Assembly: GCF_002742445.1 (NCBI RefSeq)
Contig: NZ_NJNQ01000002.1
Coordinates: forward strand, 124,001-188,000
Origin: Bifidobacterium sp. N4G05
Lineage (GTDB): Bacteria; Actinomycetota; Actinomycetes; Actinomycetales; Bifidobacteriaceae
DNA: 64,000 bases
Direction of reading: 5' to 3'
Every line of letters starts with the position of its first letter. Within the stretch, counting starts at the first letter, position 1. The notes beneath the pieces were generated by a model, which searched no databases, was not told the origin of the DNA, and was given only the letters and a program-made list of their open reading frames with translations. Shown here piece by piece: positions 19,967-29,450 of this stretch. Both the position numbers and the translations under genes were made by a program.

Positions 19967-21217
19967 TCAAGCCTCGCGGCTCGCGGAAGCCGCAGCGAAC
20001 GCCGGCAAAGCGCGAGGTGCGTTGAAACCTTCCTTTTCGAAGCGGTCAGCAATCTTCTGTGCGATTTCGTGGCCCTGGCCCTTGTCCACCAGCGCGATGA
20101 TGGAGCCACCAAAGCCGCCGCCGGTCATACGTGCGCCGTACGCGCCGTTGACACGAGCCACATCCACGGCAATATCCAACTCGGGCACAGTCACTTCATA
20201 ATCCGCTGCGAGCGAATCATGAGACGCGTTGAACAGTCGTCCGGCTTCGTCGATCTTGCCGTTGGCGAAGGCACGTACGAAGGAGTTGACGCGCGCAATC
20301 TCAGTGATCACATGACGCACGCGCTTCTTCATCGTGTCGTCTTCCAGCTTGTCGAGCGTTTCCTTGAGCGCCTGGAACGGATCGTCGGACTTGGCGATGC
20401 TGTCGGCAACCACACGCAGGTTGGCCACGCCGAGGATTTCGGCGGCCTTCTCGCAGGTGGCGCGGCGCTGGGCATACTGGCCGTCGTTGAGCTGGTGCGG
20501 AGCCTGAGTGTCGAGCACCATCAGCTCCAGACCGTACTTGTCGAGATCGAACTCCTGCTGGGAGACATTCTCCAGCGGGCTCAGCTCCGGGCGGCAGTCC
20601 AGGCGCAGCGCATGGCCGAACGTGCAGCGCATGGAGGCGTTCTGGTCGAGGCCGCCGGTGGAGGCGCCGGCCATGTCGTTCTCGGACTTGATGGCGGCGT
20701 TGATCAGCGTCACACGGCCGGCGTCGGAAGCGCCGTAGCCCAAGCCGTACACGTCATCCAGGGCCAGCGCGGTCGAGCAGGTCATGGCGGCGGACGAGCT
20801 CAGGCCCGATCCGAGCGGCACGCAGGAAGAGAATGCCGCATCGAAGCCTTGCACGGCGTTGAAGCCGGCTTCGCGCAATGCCCAGGCCACACCCACCGGG
20901 TAGGCGGCCCAACCTTCCACACCACCGGCCTGCAGACCGTCGAGGTCGGCTTCGGTAACGTTTTCGGGGTCGACGTCGGAAACCACGCGCACCTTGGTGT
21001 CTTCACGCGGCTTGAGCGCGATGAACGTGCGGTGCGGCAATGCGATCGGCAGGCACAGGCCCGCGTTGTAATCGGTGTGCTCGCCAATCAGGTTCACACG
21101 GCCCGGTGCGGCCCATACGCCAGCCGGTTCCTCACCGTAGGTGGCCTTGAACAGGTCGACGGCGATCTTCACGCCTTCGTCATGCGAAAGCGGCTCAATG
21201 AATTCAACAGCAGTCAT
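19967..21217 (-). CDS. galK: Galactokinase
   Basis: Phosphorylates galactose at C1 in the Leloir pathway. 416 residues. GHMP-kinase motifs are intact: substrate motif GRVNLIGEHTDYN (39-51), ATP loop PLGSGLSSSAA (134-144) and C-terminal MTGGGFGG. It follows galT by about 30 bases on the same strand and ends in a strong hairpin. No signal peptide. The gene is a regular length and unbroken. Confidence 0.97.
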   Translation of the reverse strand: MTAVEFIEPLSHDEGVKIAVDLFKATYGEEPAGVWAAPGRVNLIGEHTDYNAGLCLPIALPHRTFIALKPREDTKVRVVSDVDPENVTEADLDGLQAGGVEGWAAYPVGVAWALREAGFNAVQGFDAAFSSCVPLGSGLSSSAAMTCSTALALDDVYGLGYGASDAGRVTLINAAIKSENDMAGASTGGLDQNASMRCTFGHALRLDCRPELSPLENVSQQEFDLDKYGLELMVLDTQAPHQLNDGQYAQRRATCEKAAEILGVANLRVVADSIAKSDDPFQALKETLDKLEDDTMKKRVRHVITEIARVNSFVRAFANGKIDEAGRLFNASHDSLAADYEVTVPELDIAVDVARVNGAYGARMTGGGFGGSIIALVDKGQGHEIAQKIADRFEKEGFNAPRALPAFAAASASREA

Positions 21218-21248
21218 TGGTGTTTTGTCCTTTGGGTTTTATTGGTTT

Positions 21249-22499
21249 TCAGCCTTCGATGTCGATTGGTCCGAGCTCGTGGAAGCGCTTGGCGATGAGT
21301 TCCGGCGTGGTGTCGGAAACCCATGCGGCCATGCCGGATTCGGATCCGGCCAGATACTTGATCTTGTTGGCTGCGCGGCGGAACGAGAAGAACTGCAGGT
21401 TCAGGCGGTAGTTTTCACGGCGTGCGTCGTGGATCGGAGCCTGGTGCCATGCTGCGATGTATGGCAGGTCCATGCCCTTGCCGTCGCCCTTGTCGAAGAA
21501 CGCGTTGCCGCGCTTGAGCAGGGTGGAGTACATGACGGCCAGATCCCAACGTTCCTGGTCGTTGAGCTCGTCGAGGGTGAGCACGTCGCGCACCGGGGCC
21601 ACATGTACCTCGAGGGGCCAGCGGGCTGCGGCTGGCACGTAGGCCACCCAGCTGTGGTTGCGCATGACGATGCGCTCTCCAGCTTCGATTTCGGAGTTCA
21701 TGAGATCCTTGAGCAGGTTGCCGCCGGTCTTCTCATGGTAGGCTTCGGTCTGCTTGAGTTCAGCTTCCATCTTCGGCGCGATGAACGGGTAGCAGTAGAC
21801 CTGTCCGTGAGGGTGCGCCAGGGAGACGCCGATTTCCTGTCCGTGGTTTTCGAACGGGAAGATCTGTTCGATGCCTTCCATCTTGGAGATTTCGGCGGTA
21901 CGGAACGCCCATGCTTCCACAACGGTGCGCAGACGGGAGACCGGCAGATCCGCCGGCAGACCGTTTTCGTCCGGGTCGAAGCAGATCACTTCGCAGCGGC
22001 CTGCGGCGAGCTTCTTCTCCCACAGCGGGTTGCCGTTGACGTATTCCACGGCTTCGGAACGGCCCGGCACTCGAACCATCGACGGGAAGCGGTTTTCGAA
22101 CACGACCACGTTGTAGTCGGTATCCGGCACTTCGCCGTCCTGATACGGGTCGCCCGGCTTGCGTGCGGCCAGCGGGTTGCCTTTGGCGGTGGCACCCGGT
22201 CCTGCGGTGATCGGGCGGTTCATGCGTGCGGTCGCCATCGGAATCCAATCGCCGGTCAGTGGATCGCGACGCATTTCCGGAGCGGCGTACGGCACTTCCT
22301 CACCGGCTGCGTTGAGCTGGTTGGAGAAGCGGTATGCCAGCTGACGAGGATCGTTCAGTTCGCGCGTCTTCGCGCCGGAAACATATTCCGGATCATCGTC
22401 GAGGTAGAAGAACGCACGGCCATCGGCGAGCGTGGTCGGCGTGATGCGAATGTGTTCCTTCGCGTACTCTCCCGGAGTGTAGTTTGCGAATTCACTCAT
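21249..22499 (-). CDS. galT: Galactose-1-phosphate uridylyltransferase
   Basis: Exchanges UMP between UDP-glucose and galactose-1-phosphate. 416 residues; active-site motif HPHGQ at 229-233 with nucleophile His231. The start is close behind the DeoR-type regulator stop (22505) and GGAAGGTG overlaps that stop, so translation is probably coupled. Second gene of the regulator-galT-galK operon. Confidence 0.96.
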   Translation of the reverse strand: MSEFANYTPGEYAKEHIRITPTTLADGRAFFYLDDDPEYVSGAKTRELNDPRQLAYRFSNQLNAAGEEVPYAAPEMRRDPLTGDWIPMATARMNRPITAGPGATAKGNPLAARKPGDPYQDGEVPDTDYNVVVFENRFPSMVRVPGRSEAVEYVNGNPLWEKKLAAGRCEVICFDPDENGLPADLPVSRLRTVVEAWAFRTAEISKMEGIEQIFPFENHGQEIGVSLAHPHGQVYCYPFIAPKMEAELKQTEAYHEKTGGNLLKDLMNSEIEAGERIVMRNHSWVAYVPAAARWPLEVHVAPVRDVLTLDELNDQERWDLAVMYSTLLKRGNAFFDKGDGKGMDLPYIAAWHQAPIHDARRENYRLNLQFFSFRRAANKIKYLAGSESGMAAWVSDTTPELIAKRFHELGPIDIEG

Positions 22500-22504
22500 T
22501 ATGG

Positions 22505-23326
22505 TTATTCACCTTCCTGAATAGGCTCGTTCTGGTGCGCCAGCACGAGCTCTTTAACCAAATCCCTTGTTTTCCCAACCGAATCGGGGTCTAGTCCATC
22601 ATCGGTAATGACCGTGTCCACCTGGTCGAAGCGTGCGAAAAGCGACAATGATGTGCAGCTCCACTTGGTGTGATCGGTCAAAATTATGGTTCGATCGGCA
22701 ATGTCCATCATTGCCATATCGGTTGCGGCCTCAAGCGAGTTCGGCATGAGGAAGCCGCGCGGAATGGACACGGAATGCGTGCCCAGGAAGACTGTGTTGA
22801 CGCGCAGGGAGGACACCACCTTGTCGGCAATCGGCCCTACGAGCGAGTTGGATCGGGTGGTCACGCCGCCGGTCACGATGACTTCCACGTCTTTCGATTC
22901 CAGCGCCTGCACCAGTTCTGCCACCGGAATGGAGTTGGTGAGGATGGTTATGCCCGATGACTGCTGCGATTCAAGCAGATGTTGCGCGAACACGTATGCC
23001 GTGGTGCCGCCGCCGACGGCGATCACGTCGCCGGGCGCCACATATTTGATGGCTTCCTGTGCGATGGCGTCTTTGAGGCCGATGTCCATCTGCGACTTTA
23101 CAGAGAACAGCGGCTCGCTCAGCAGCGTGCTGGTGGTGACGGCGCCGCCGTGCACGCGTTTCAGCAAACCCTTGTCGGCCAGATCGGCGATATCGCGACG
23201 GATAGTCATGGCGGAAACACCCAATTCTTTGGACAATGCGGTGATACGCACCGCACCGCGGGTACGCAACCTGCTCAAAATCAAATGTTGACGTTGTGAC
23301 GATATCATTCGAACATTATCGCACAT
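22505..23326 (-). CDS. DeoR-family transcriptional regulator of the galactose operon
   Basis: About 273 residues. N-terminal winged helix (ALSKELGVSAMTIRRDIADLADKGLLKRVHGG) and a C-terminal DeoR sugar-phosphate sensor domain (AVGGGTTAYVFAQHL, TILTNS). The start is uncertain: ATG 23326, GTG 23332 and ATG 23308 are all in frame; 23326 has a GAG five bases before it. It is the first gene before galT and galK, so control of galactose use by a phosphorylated sugar is the natural inference. Confidence 0.88.
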   Translation of the reverse strand: MCDNVRMISSQRQHLILSRLRTRGAVRITALSKELGVSAMTIRRDIADLADKGLLKRVHGGAVTTSTLLSEPLFSVKSQMDIGLKDAIAQEAIKYVAPGDVIAVGGGTTAYVFAQHLLESQQSSGITILTNSIPVAELVQALESKDVEVIVTGGVTTRSNSLVGPIADKVVSSLRVNTVFLGTHSVSIPRGFLMPNSLEAATDMAMMDIADRTIILTDHTKWSCTSLSLFARFDQVDTVITDDGLDPDSVGKTRDLVKELVLAHQNEPIQEGE

Positions 23327-23498
23327 GTTCACTCAAAATAAAAACTGAGATGAGCGTTTCGCGCGTTTTACTTGCAGAAAAGTGTACCTGAATATCACAC
23401 AATCCTCCGAATCGCACAAAAACGAACGTCGACATACCGTCAACGAAACCGATCACTATGTTGCCTTCTTTCAGCAAACGATGCGAGAATGGTGAACC

Positions 23499-24647
23499 AT
23501 GACGTATGTTTCTGAGAATTTCTGGCACGACGCGGTGAACAAAGCCACCACCGATCTCTTCACCTTCGGCTACAAGCACATCATCAAACCGTTTTTCGTT
23601 TTCAATCAAACGCCCGACGTGGCGCATGACCAGATGATCCAGTTCTGCAAGATCACCAAGAACATTCCTCCGCTGATGTGGGCGTGCCGTGAAATGCTCA
23701 ACTACTCCGACCCGGTGCTGGAAACCAATGTTATGGGCATCGACTTCGTCAATCCGTTCGGTCTTTCCGCCGGTCTTGACAAGAACTGCGAGATGCCGGT
23801 CTTGCTCGACAATGCCGGTTTCGGCTTCGAAACGGTCGGTTCCACCACGTCCCGCCCATGCCCCGGCAATCCGAGGCCGTGGTTCCATCGCCTGCCTGAA
23901 TATGATTCGATGATGGTGCACGTCGGTCTTGCCAATGAGGGATCGGAAATCGTGATTCCGCGTGCTGAGCAGGCTTGGACGAAAGCTCGCGACATGCAGA
24001 TTTCCGTATCAATCGCGCGCACGAACGACACCAAAACCGGCGATTTGGAGGAGGGCATCGAGGATTACTGCACTTCGATGCGTCGCGCCGTCGGCCGCAC
24101 CGCCATGGTCGAAGTGAACATCTCCTGCCCGAACACCATGGCCGGCGAACCGTTCAACGAAAGTCCGGAAGCGCTCGACAGGCTATTCACCGAACTCGAC
24201 AAAATCGAACGCCCGCAGCCCACACTGGTAAAACTGCCGTTGAACAAGAGCTGGGAAGAGTTCAAGGAACTGCTTGACGTGCTTGCCGAGCACAACGTGC
24301 AGGGACTATCGATCGCGAACCTGCAGAAGGATCGTACCGGCATGAACATCCCGCGTGATTGGGAGGGCGGATTGTCGGGCTCGCCTTGCTATGCGGCCAG
24401 CAACGAACGCATCAAGCAGGTGTACCGCGAATACGGCGACCGTTTCACAATCGCAGGCATCGGCGGCGTGTTCACACCGCAGCAGGCCTATGAGAAGATC
24501 CGTTCTGGCTCGTCGTTGGTGATGTTCATCAGCTCGCTGATGTACCGCGGTCCGCAGCAGATCACCGTTTTGAAGCGCGGTCTCGCCGAACTGCTCAAGC
24601 GCGACGGTTTCGACCACGTCAGCCAGGCCGTCGGCATCGACGCCTGA
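23499..24647 (+). CDS. pyrD: Dihydroorotate dehydrogenase, class 2-like
   Basis: Oxidises dihydroorotate to orotate in pyrimidine synthesis. 382 residues, with the N-terminal helical extension and GLSAGLDKNCE / TTSRPCPGNPRPWFHRLP segments of class 2 (membrane-linked, quinone-using) enzymes. The catalytic-base motif reads NISCPNT with Cys210, whereas typical class 2 enzymes have Ser there and Cys marks class 1. FMN phosphate-binding loops near GIGGVFTPQQAYEKIRSG and MFISSLMYRGP are present. Single gene, divergent from the galactose regulator and ending in a good hairpin terminator. Confidence 0.92.
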   Translation: MTYVSENFWHDAVNKATTDLFTFGYKHIIKPFFVFNQTPDVAHDQMIQFCKITKNIPPLMWACREMLNYSDPVLETNVMGIDFVNPFGLSAGLDKNCEMPVLLDNAGFGFETVGSTTSRPCPGNPRPWFHRLPEYDSMMVHVGLANEGSEIVIPRAEQAWTKARDMQISVSIARTNDTKTGDLEEGIEDYCTSMRRAVGRTAMVEVNISCPNTMAGEPFNESPEALDRLFTELDKIERPQPTLVKLPLNKSWEEFKELLDVLAEHNVQGLSIANLQKDRTGMNIPRDWEGGLSGSPCYAASNERIKQVYREYGDRFTIAGIGGVFTPQQAYEKIRSGSSLVMFISSLMYRGPQQITVLKRGLAELLKRDGFDHVSQAVGIDA

Positions 24648-24688
24648 TTTCAGCCGGCTTCCCGATAGATGAAAGCAGCAAAAATAAT

Positions 24689-24721
24689 GCGTCCCGCAAC
24701 CAATACCATGGTGCGGGACGC
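24689..24721. terminator. Terminator after pyrD
   Basis: Ten-bp perfect arms GCGTCCCGCA (24689-24698) and its complement (24712-24721), followed by TATTTTATT. It lies between convergent genes and is flanked by A-rich sequence on the left, so it can serve both. Confidence 0.8.
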
Positions 24722-24797
24722 TATTTTATTGCGATTACCAATACTGCCTGTTTTTATCTGATATTTATCTGACGATAATCCAATCTATCGGTTCCAT

Positions 24798-25934
24798 TTA
24801 ATACGCGCCACGCACGTATTGCGGCTGATAGGGCGCATTTTCGGTCGGAATATCGAGCTTGGCTGCGGCACGCAATGGCCAGTTCGGATCACGCAATGCC
24901 ACACGTCCGATTTCGATGGCGTCGGCAGCACCGGATTTGAGAATCTTCTTGGCCTGCTTCGGTTTGGTGATCAGACCGACCGCCGTGGTTGGGATTCCGG
25001 CACGCGAACGCACCTGCTCCGCGAACGGAACCTGATAGCCGGGCTTGACCGGAATGGTCACGCCCGGAATCATGCCTCCGGTGGAAACATCCACCAGATC
25101 GACGCCATGCTCCTTCAATACTTTGGCAAGGTCGACGGTCTGGTCGAGATCCCAACCGCCGGCAGCCCAGTCGGTTGCGGAAACGCGCACCAGCACCGGC
25201 ATGGTGTCGGGCACGACGGAACGCACGGCGTCCACGACCTCGACCAGCATGCGGATGCGGTTTTCGAACGATCCGCCATACTCATCCTCACGCTCGTTAA
25301 TCAGCGGGTCGAGGAACTGCGACAGCAGATAGCCGTGGGCCGCATGAATTTCCACCGCGTCAAAACCGATATCATAAGCACGCCAAGCGGCATCGCGGAA
25401 CTGGTCGACAATGGCATGGATCTCGTCAACGGTCAACGCGCGAGGCTTGGGCAGCGAGCCGAACGCGTTGGCGCTTGGCCCCACGGTCTTCCAACCGCCC
25501 TGCTCCTCCGGCACGCTCTCATGCTCGAAACCGATGGAGAAGCAACCGGTGGAGGCTTTGCGTCCGGCATGGTTGAGCTGCACCGCCATGGTGGCGCCGG
25601 CAGCCTTCGTATCGGCAACGATCCAACGCCATGCATCCATCTGCTCGTCGGCCCACAATCCCAAGTCGCATGGCGAAATACGACCCTCCGGCGCCACTGC
25701 GGTAGCTTCCACGATAATCATGCCGAAACCGCCCATGGCACGCGACACATAATGCTGGTAGTGGAATGGCGTGGGCAGACCATCCTGGGCCAACGCGGAA
25801 TACGTGTCCATCGGCGGCAGCCAGATACGGTTACGCACGGTCACTCCACGCAAAGTCATAGGATCGAACAGGCCAACCGTGCCATTGGTTTTGACCTTCT
25901 TCGACTGCTTCGTCTTCTTTTCATCTTCGCTCAT
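24798..25934 (-). CDS. Old Yellow Enzyme family NADH:flavin oxidoreductase
   Basis: 378 residues from ATG 25934, preceded by GGAGGGGGAG; in-frame upstream codons are rejected. FMN-dependent ene-reductase family with a TIM barrel only (YqjM/NamA-like length, lacking the iron-sulfur/NAD domains of 2,4-dienoyl-CoA reductase). Visible motifs are QLNHAGRK, EIHAAHGYLLSQFLDPLINEREDEYGG and the C-terminal GRVALRDPNWPLRAA phosphate-binding end. Cytoplasmic; substrate unknown. Convergent with pyrD. Confidence 0.9.
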   Translation of the reverse strand: MSEDEKKTKQSKKVKTNGTVGLFDPMTLRGVTVRNRIWLPPMDTYSALAQDGLPTPFHYQHYVSRAMGGFGMIIVEATAVAPEGRISPCDLGLWADEQMDAWRWIVADTKAAGATMAVQLNHAGRKASTGCFSIGFEHESVPEEQGGWKTVGPSANAFGSLPKPRALTVDEIHAIVDQFRDAAWRAYDIGFDAVEIHAAHGYLLSQFLDPLINEREDEYGGSFENRIRMLVEVVDAVRSVVPDTMPVLVRVSATDWAAGGWDLDQTVDLAKVLKEHGVDLVDVSTGGMIPGVTIPVKPGYQVPFAEQVRSRAGIPTTAVGLITKPKQAKKILKSGAADAIEIGRVALRDPNWPLRAAAKLDIPTENAPYQPQYVRGAY

Positions 25935-26062
25935 CGTAGTAGCTCCCCCTCCGGTCGCGTCTACCGGCTTCATGCCGATCAGCTGAACCTTCTTTTCGTA
26001 TTCCCCTTGAGCTTCTCTGGAGATTTCGTGCCGTAGAACCGGCACTATCTGCATTCTACGCA

Positions 26063-26090
26063 GAACGCCCGCCGAGCATGGCGGGCGTTC
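26063..26090. terminator. Terminator after the penicillin-binding protein gene
   Basis: Eleven-bp perfect arms (26063-26073, 26080-26090; GAACGCCCGCC) around GAGCAT, about 40 bases past the penicillin-binding protein stop on the minus strand. T-run weak. Confidence 0.6.
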
Positions 26091-26128
26091 ATTGATTGTT
26101 CACTTCCATTCACTGAATTGCGGAAGCG

Positions 26129-28453
26129 TCACTCATCTTCGGTCTGCTGCTGATCCTGATCAGCCTGCTGGTCGTTCTGCTGGCTTTGCTGCTGAAGCGA
26201 CTGGCTTTGCTGCTGAAGTGACTGGTTCTGCTGCTGGATGATTGTGCTTTGCTGCTGTGTGGCATTCTGCTTTCCACCGCCAATCCTAGTGACCGCGCCG
26301 GATGTTGCGGAATACTTGGCCGCAGGCTGCCCATAATCGTTATCAATCGGCAGCTGTTTGCGTTCCGCATAAGCATTCATAAAGTCACGCCATGCCGGGG
26401 CCGCGATGGTGGAACCATCCCAATAGCCGTGGTATTGGCCGTTGATAGCGATATTCGCAATCGGGTGTCCAACCGGATTCTGCACGTCACCGACGAGCAC
26501 GAATGTAGCGATCTGGTTCGGAATGAAACCACCTGTCGTAACTAGCTGATCCTCGTGGGTACCGGTCTTGGCGAAGGTCTTACGTCCATTGGCCAACTGT
26601 GCCACACCGCCTGCGCCGTCAGGACGAACAACGCCTTGATTCATGGCCCAAGCAAGCGTTTGAATGATTTCCGGATCAACCGCCTGATGGCAGTTCGCGG
26701 AAGGCACCTTAATATCATTGCCATCCACATCAGTCACCTGCTTCAGCGCGATCGGATTGCATTGCACGCCATTGGACGCATATACAGCGAAGATGCTTGC
26801 CATCGTCAGCGGGGACACGTTGACGTTACCGACCATCATGGCAGGCACGAATGATGAGGTCTTGTCGAGCGTCTCACCGGTATTCGCATCATGATAGCCA
26901 AGTTCAGTTGCGGTATCGGCAATCTTGCACAAACCGATGATGGATCCCATGGAAGCCTGCGTGGTGTTATGAGACCTTGCCAAAGCCAATGCCGGCGTTT
27001 CCGGGTTCACCGTTCCATTGGTTATTGCGTTGGTGACGTTCCACGAATCGGTGCCGCCGGTATAACGATCGCATGCGAACAACGAGGTCGAATACCTCGT
27101 GGACGTCTGCAGGTTCTCGTTGACGGAATGCCCTGCTTCCATCCATGCCACCAGATTGATAGGCTTCCACGACGAGCCGATGGAGAAGCCCATGCCGCCG
27201 CCGTCTTCTCGGTCCACGGCATAGTTCATGGAATCCCTGGTCTGGTCGTTCTGTGCCGCTTCGGTGGCATCATACGTTCGATTCAGACCGAAGCCCAACA
27301 CTTCTCCGGTACCCGGTTTGACGGACGCCATCACGATTTCCATGCCGGAGGAATCTTCCGGCGGAATGGTGTTGCGCGCGGTTTCGTTCAACAAGGTGTT
27401 GGCGTCGATATCCAACGTGGTGACAATCTTCAGACCGCCCTCTTTCAGCAGTCTTTCCCTGTCCTCGCTGGTCTTGCCGAATTCCTTGGAATTCAAAATC
27501 TTATGCACCACGTAATCGCAGAAATAGCCTGCATCATAATCCGCGGCCATGCAACCGGTGGAAATAGGCTGGACATTAAGCGTATCCACGAGCGGAGTAT
27601 TGACCGCTTCCTGATATTCCGCATCCGAAATATAGCCCTGCTCGTGCATCAGCTGCAGCACGATGTTGCGTTGCTTCTCGGATTCCGGCTGGTTCGATTC
27701 GACGGAAGGATCGTACGCGTTCGGATTCTTGGTGATTGCCGCAATGGTGGCGGACTGCACGATGTTCAGCTGATCGGCGGTGGTATTGAAATACCGTTTC
27801 GCAGCCGCCTGCACACCATAGAGGCTATTGCCGCCGAACTGTGCGATATTGAGATATCCCTGCAAAATTTCAGGCTTGGAATACTGCTTTTCCATTTGCA
27901 CGGAAATCAGCATTTCTCTCAATTTTCGTGCGATGGTATCTTCCGACGCATGGTATTGCGCAATCGGATCGTCATCCTGCTGCGCCTGCAGAATCAGCAC
28001 GTTTTTGACATACTGCTGGGTAAGGGAGGAACCGCCCTGATGGTCGCCCTTCACGTATGTTTGGACGAATGCACGGAACACACCCTGCACATCAACGCCG
28101 CCGTGAGTGAAGAATCGCCTGTCTTCACGCGAGACCACGGCCTGCTGCATGTATTTGGAAATCTTCTTCAACGGCACGACTTCACGATTCTGATCCCAGA
28201 ATTCGGTGATTTTCGTGGTGCCATCGGAAGCGTACATGGTCGACTTCTGCGGCAAGCTGGTCACATCAAAATCAATACCTTCGACCGACAGCGACGGAAT
28301 AACCGCCTTGGCGACGCTGTTCGCGCCGAAAACCGCCGGTAGGAGGAACAAACTGGCGGCCACGCCGCCACCCACACTCAGCGTGATGTAGGCAATCACG
28401 AGCGCGAGCACACGTTGAACGGTCAAAGTCTTCTTTTCGGGCATGGTGCCCAT
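26129..28453 (-). CDS. Class A penicillin-binding protein (bifunctional peptidoglycan synthase)
   Basis: 774 residues. One N-terminal transmembrane helix (about 15-40). The GT51 glycosyltransferase has catalytic Glu110 in SREDRRFFTHGG and the QGGSSLTQQYVKN motif. The transpeptidase has Ser427-Ser-Trp-Lys430 (SxxK), SHN, and KTGT near residue 630. The last ~50 residues are a glutamine/serine-rich low-complexity tail with repeated SLQQQSQ units, outside the enzyme domains. An ATG three codons in (28444) is an equally possible start. Single gene between the Crp-like regulator and the flavin enzyme, all on the minus strand. Confidence 0.93.
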   Translation of the reverse strand: MGTMPEKKTLTVQRVLALVIAYITLSVGGGVAASLFLLPAVFGANSVAKAVIPSLSVEGIDFDVTSLPQKSTMYASDGTTKITEFWDQNREVVPLKKISKYMQQAVVSREDRRFFTHGGVDVQGVFRAFVQTYVKGDHQGGSSLTQQYVKNVLILQAQQDDDPIAQYHASEDTIARKLREMLISVQMEKQYSKPEILQGYLNIAQFGGNSLYGVQAAAKRYFNTTADQLNIVQSATIAAITKNPNAYDPSVESNQPESEKQRNIVLQLMHEQGYISDAEYQEAVNTPLVDTLNVQPISTGCMAADYDAGYFCDYVVHKILNSKEFGKTSEDRERLLKEGGLKIVTTLDIDANTLLNETARNTIPPEDSSGMEIVMASVKPGTGEVLGFGLNRTYDATEAAQNDQTRDSMNYAVDREDGGGMGFSIGSSWKPINLVAWMEAGHSVNENLQTSTRYSTSLFACDRYTGGTDSWNVTNAITNGTVNPETPALALARSHNTTQASMGSIIGLCKIADTATELGYHDANTGETLDKTSSFVPAMMVGNVNVSPLTMASIFAVYASNGVQCNPIALKQVTDVDGNDIKVPSANCHQAVDPEIIQTLAWAMNQGVVRPDGAGGVAQLANGRKTFAKTGTHEDQLVTTGGFIPNQIATFVLVGDVQNPVGHPIANIAINGQYHGYWDGSTIAAPAWRDFMNAYAERKQLPIDNDYGQPAAKYSATSGAVTRIGGGKQNATQQQSTIIQQQNQSLQQQSQSLQQQSQQNDQQADQDQQQTEDE

Positions 28454-28553
28454 TCTAAAGTGGTGGGTCTACTAATCAACCGCTCGCCCACAGGCGTCAC
28501 GGATTTCTCACAAACAACCGTAAAACTTGAAAAACACTGGAAAATAGCCGAAA

Positions 28554-29279
28554 TTATCGTCTCGCCCGCCGAATAAGCATACCCGGCTGATAGATGACGA
28601 TGGAACGGCCCTCACGCGCAATCCATCCACGGTTGGCGAAATCCATCAGCGCCTTGTTCACCGTCTCACGCGACGAACCGACCAGCTGCGCCATTTCCTC
28701 CTGCGTCAGATCGTGTGGCACCTTCAACCCCGCCTCGACCGGCTCACCGAAACGTGACGCCAGATTCAGCAGCGTTTTTGCCAAACGTCCCGGCACGTCC
28801 ATGAACACAAGTTCCGAAATGCGCTCGTTGTTGTCACGCATGCGATGCGCGAGCACCTGAAGCATGTCGACGGCCACGCGCGGATGCTCGTCAAGCCATG
28901 CGAACAGGGCGTCATGTTCAAGCCACACGACTTTCGTGTCATTGGTCATGGCCACGGCGGACGCGGTGCGCGGCCCACCGTGCGGATCGAACACCGGAAT
29001 CTCACCCAGCACTTCGCCGTACGCATGAATGCTCAACAACTGCACACGTCTGTCGAACGATTGCCGGATTAGTTTGACGCGCCCGCGTTCCAGCAGATAC
29101 ATGCGATGATCGGTGTCGCCTTCACGGAAAATATAGTCGCCCTTGTTGTATTCGGCATGTTGCAGATGCGGCAGCAGTTCCTCCGCCTCTTCGGAAGAAA
29201 CCTGCTTGAACAACGCGGTGTGCAGCAACATTGCACTTTCGCCACTGGGTCCACTATTTGTCTCGTTTGGCGTAGCCAT
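28554..29279 (-). CDS. Crp/Fnr-family regulator
   Basis: 241 residues. Cyclic-nucleotide-binding fold at about 20-135 (KGDYIFREGDTDHRMYLLERG, GEVLGEIPVFD) and C-terminal winged helix (DLTQEEMAQLVGSSRETVNKALMDF). Most like the actinobacterial GlxR/Crp global regulators. GGAGGTG stands eight bases before the ATG. No Fnr-type cysteines, so oxygen sensing by an iron-sulfur cluster is unlikely. Targets are not shown by the sequence; a TGTGAC/GTCAC palindrome at about 43440 in this window is a weak candidate site. Confidence 0.9.
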   Translation of the reverse strand: MATPNETNSGPSGESAMLLHTALFKQVSSEEAEELLPHLQHAEYNKGDYIFREGDTDHRMYLLERGRVKLIRQSFDRRVQLLSIHAYGEVLGEIPVFDPHGGPRTASAVAMTNDTKVVWLEHDALFAWLDEHPRVAVDMLQVLAHRMRDNNERISELVFMDVPGRLAKTLLNLASRFGEPVEAGLKVPHDLTQEEMAQLVGSSRETVNKALMDFANRGWIAREGRSIVIYQPGMLIRRARR

Positions 29280-29450
29280 TTGTCACACCTCCGTTCATAG
29301 GCGCATCCTCTGGGCACGGCCACCAGACGTGTTGTCGGGCGTGCTGCTGCGGCTTCGAAAGCTTGCTGCGATTCCGCATGCCCTCTTGGAACACCAAGCC
29401 TTCGTAGAGTTCTCATCGCCCTTGACATTCGGGTGGCTTCTATCGTCGGG

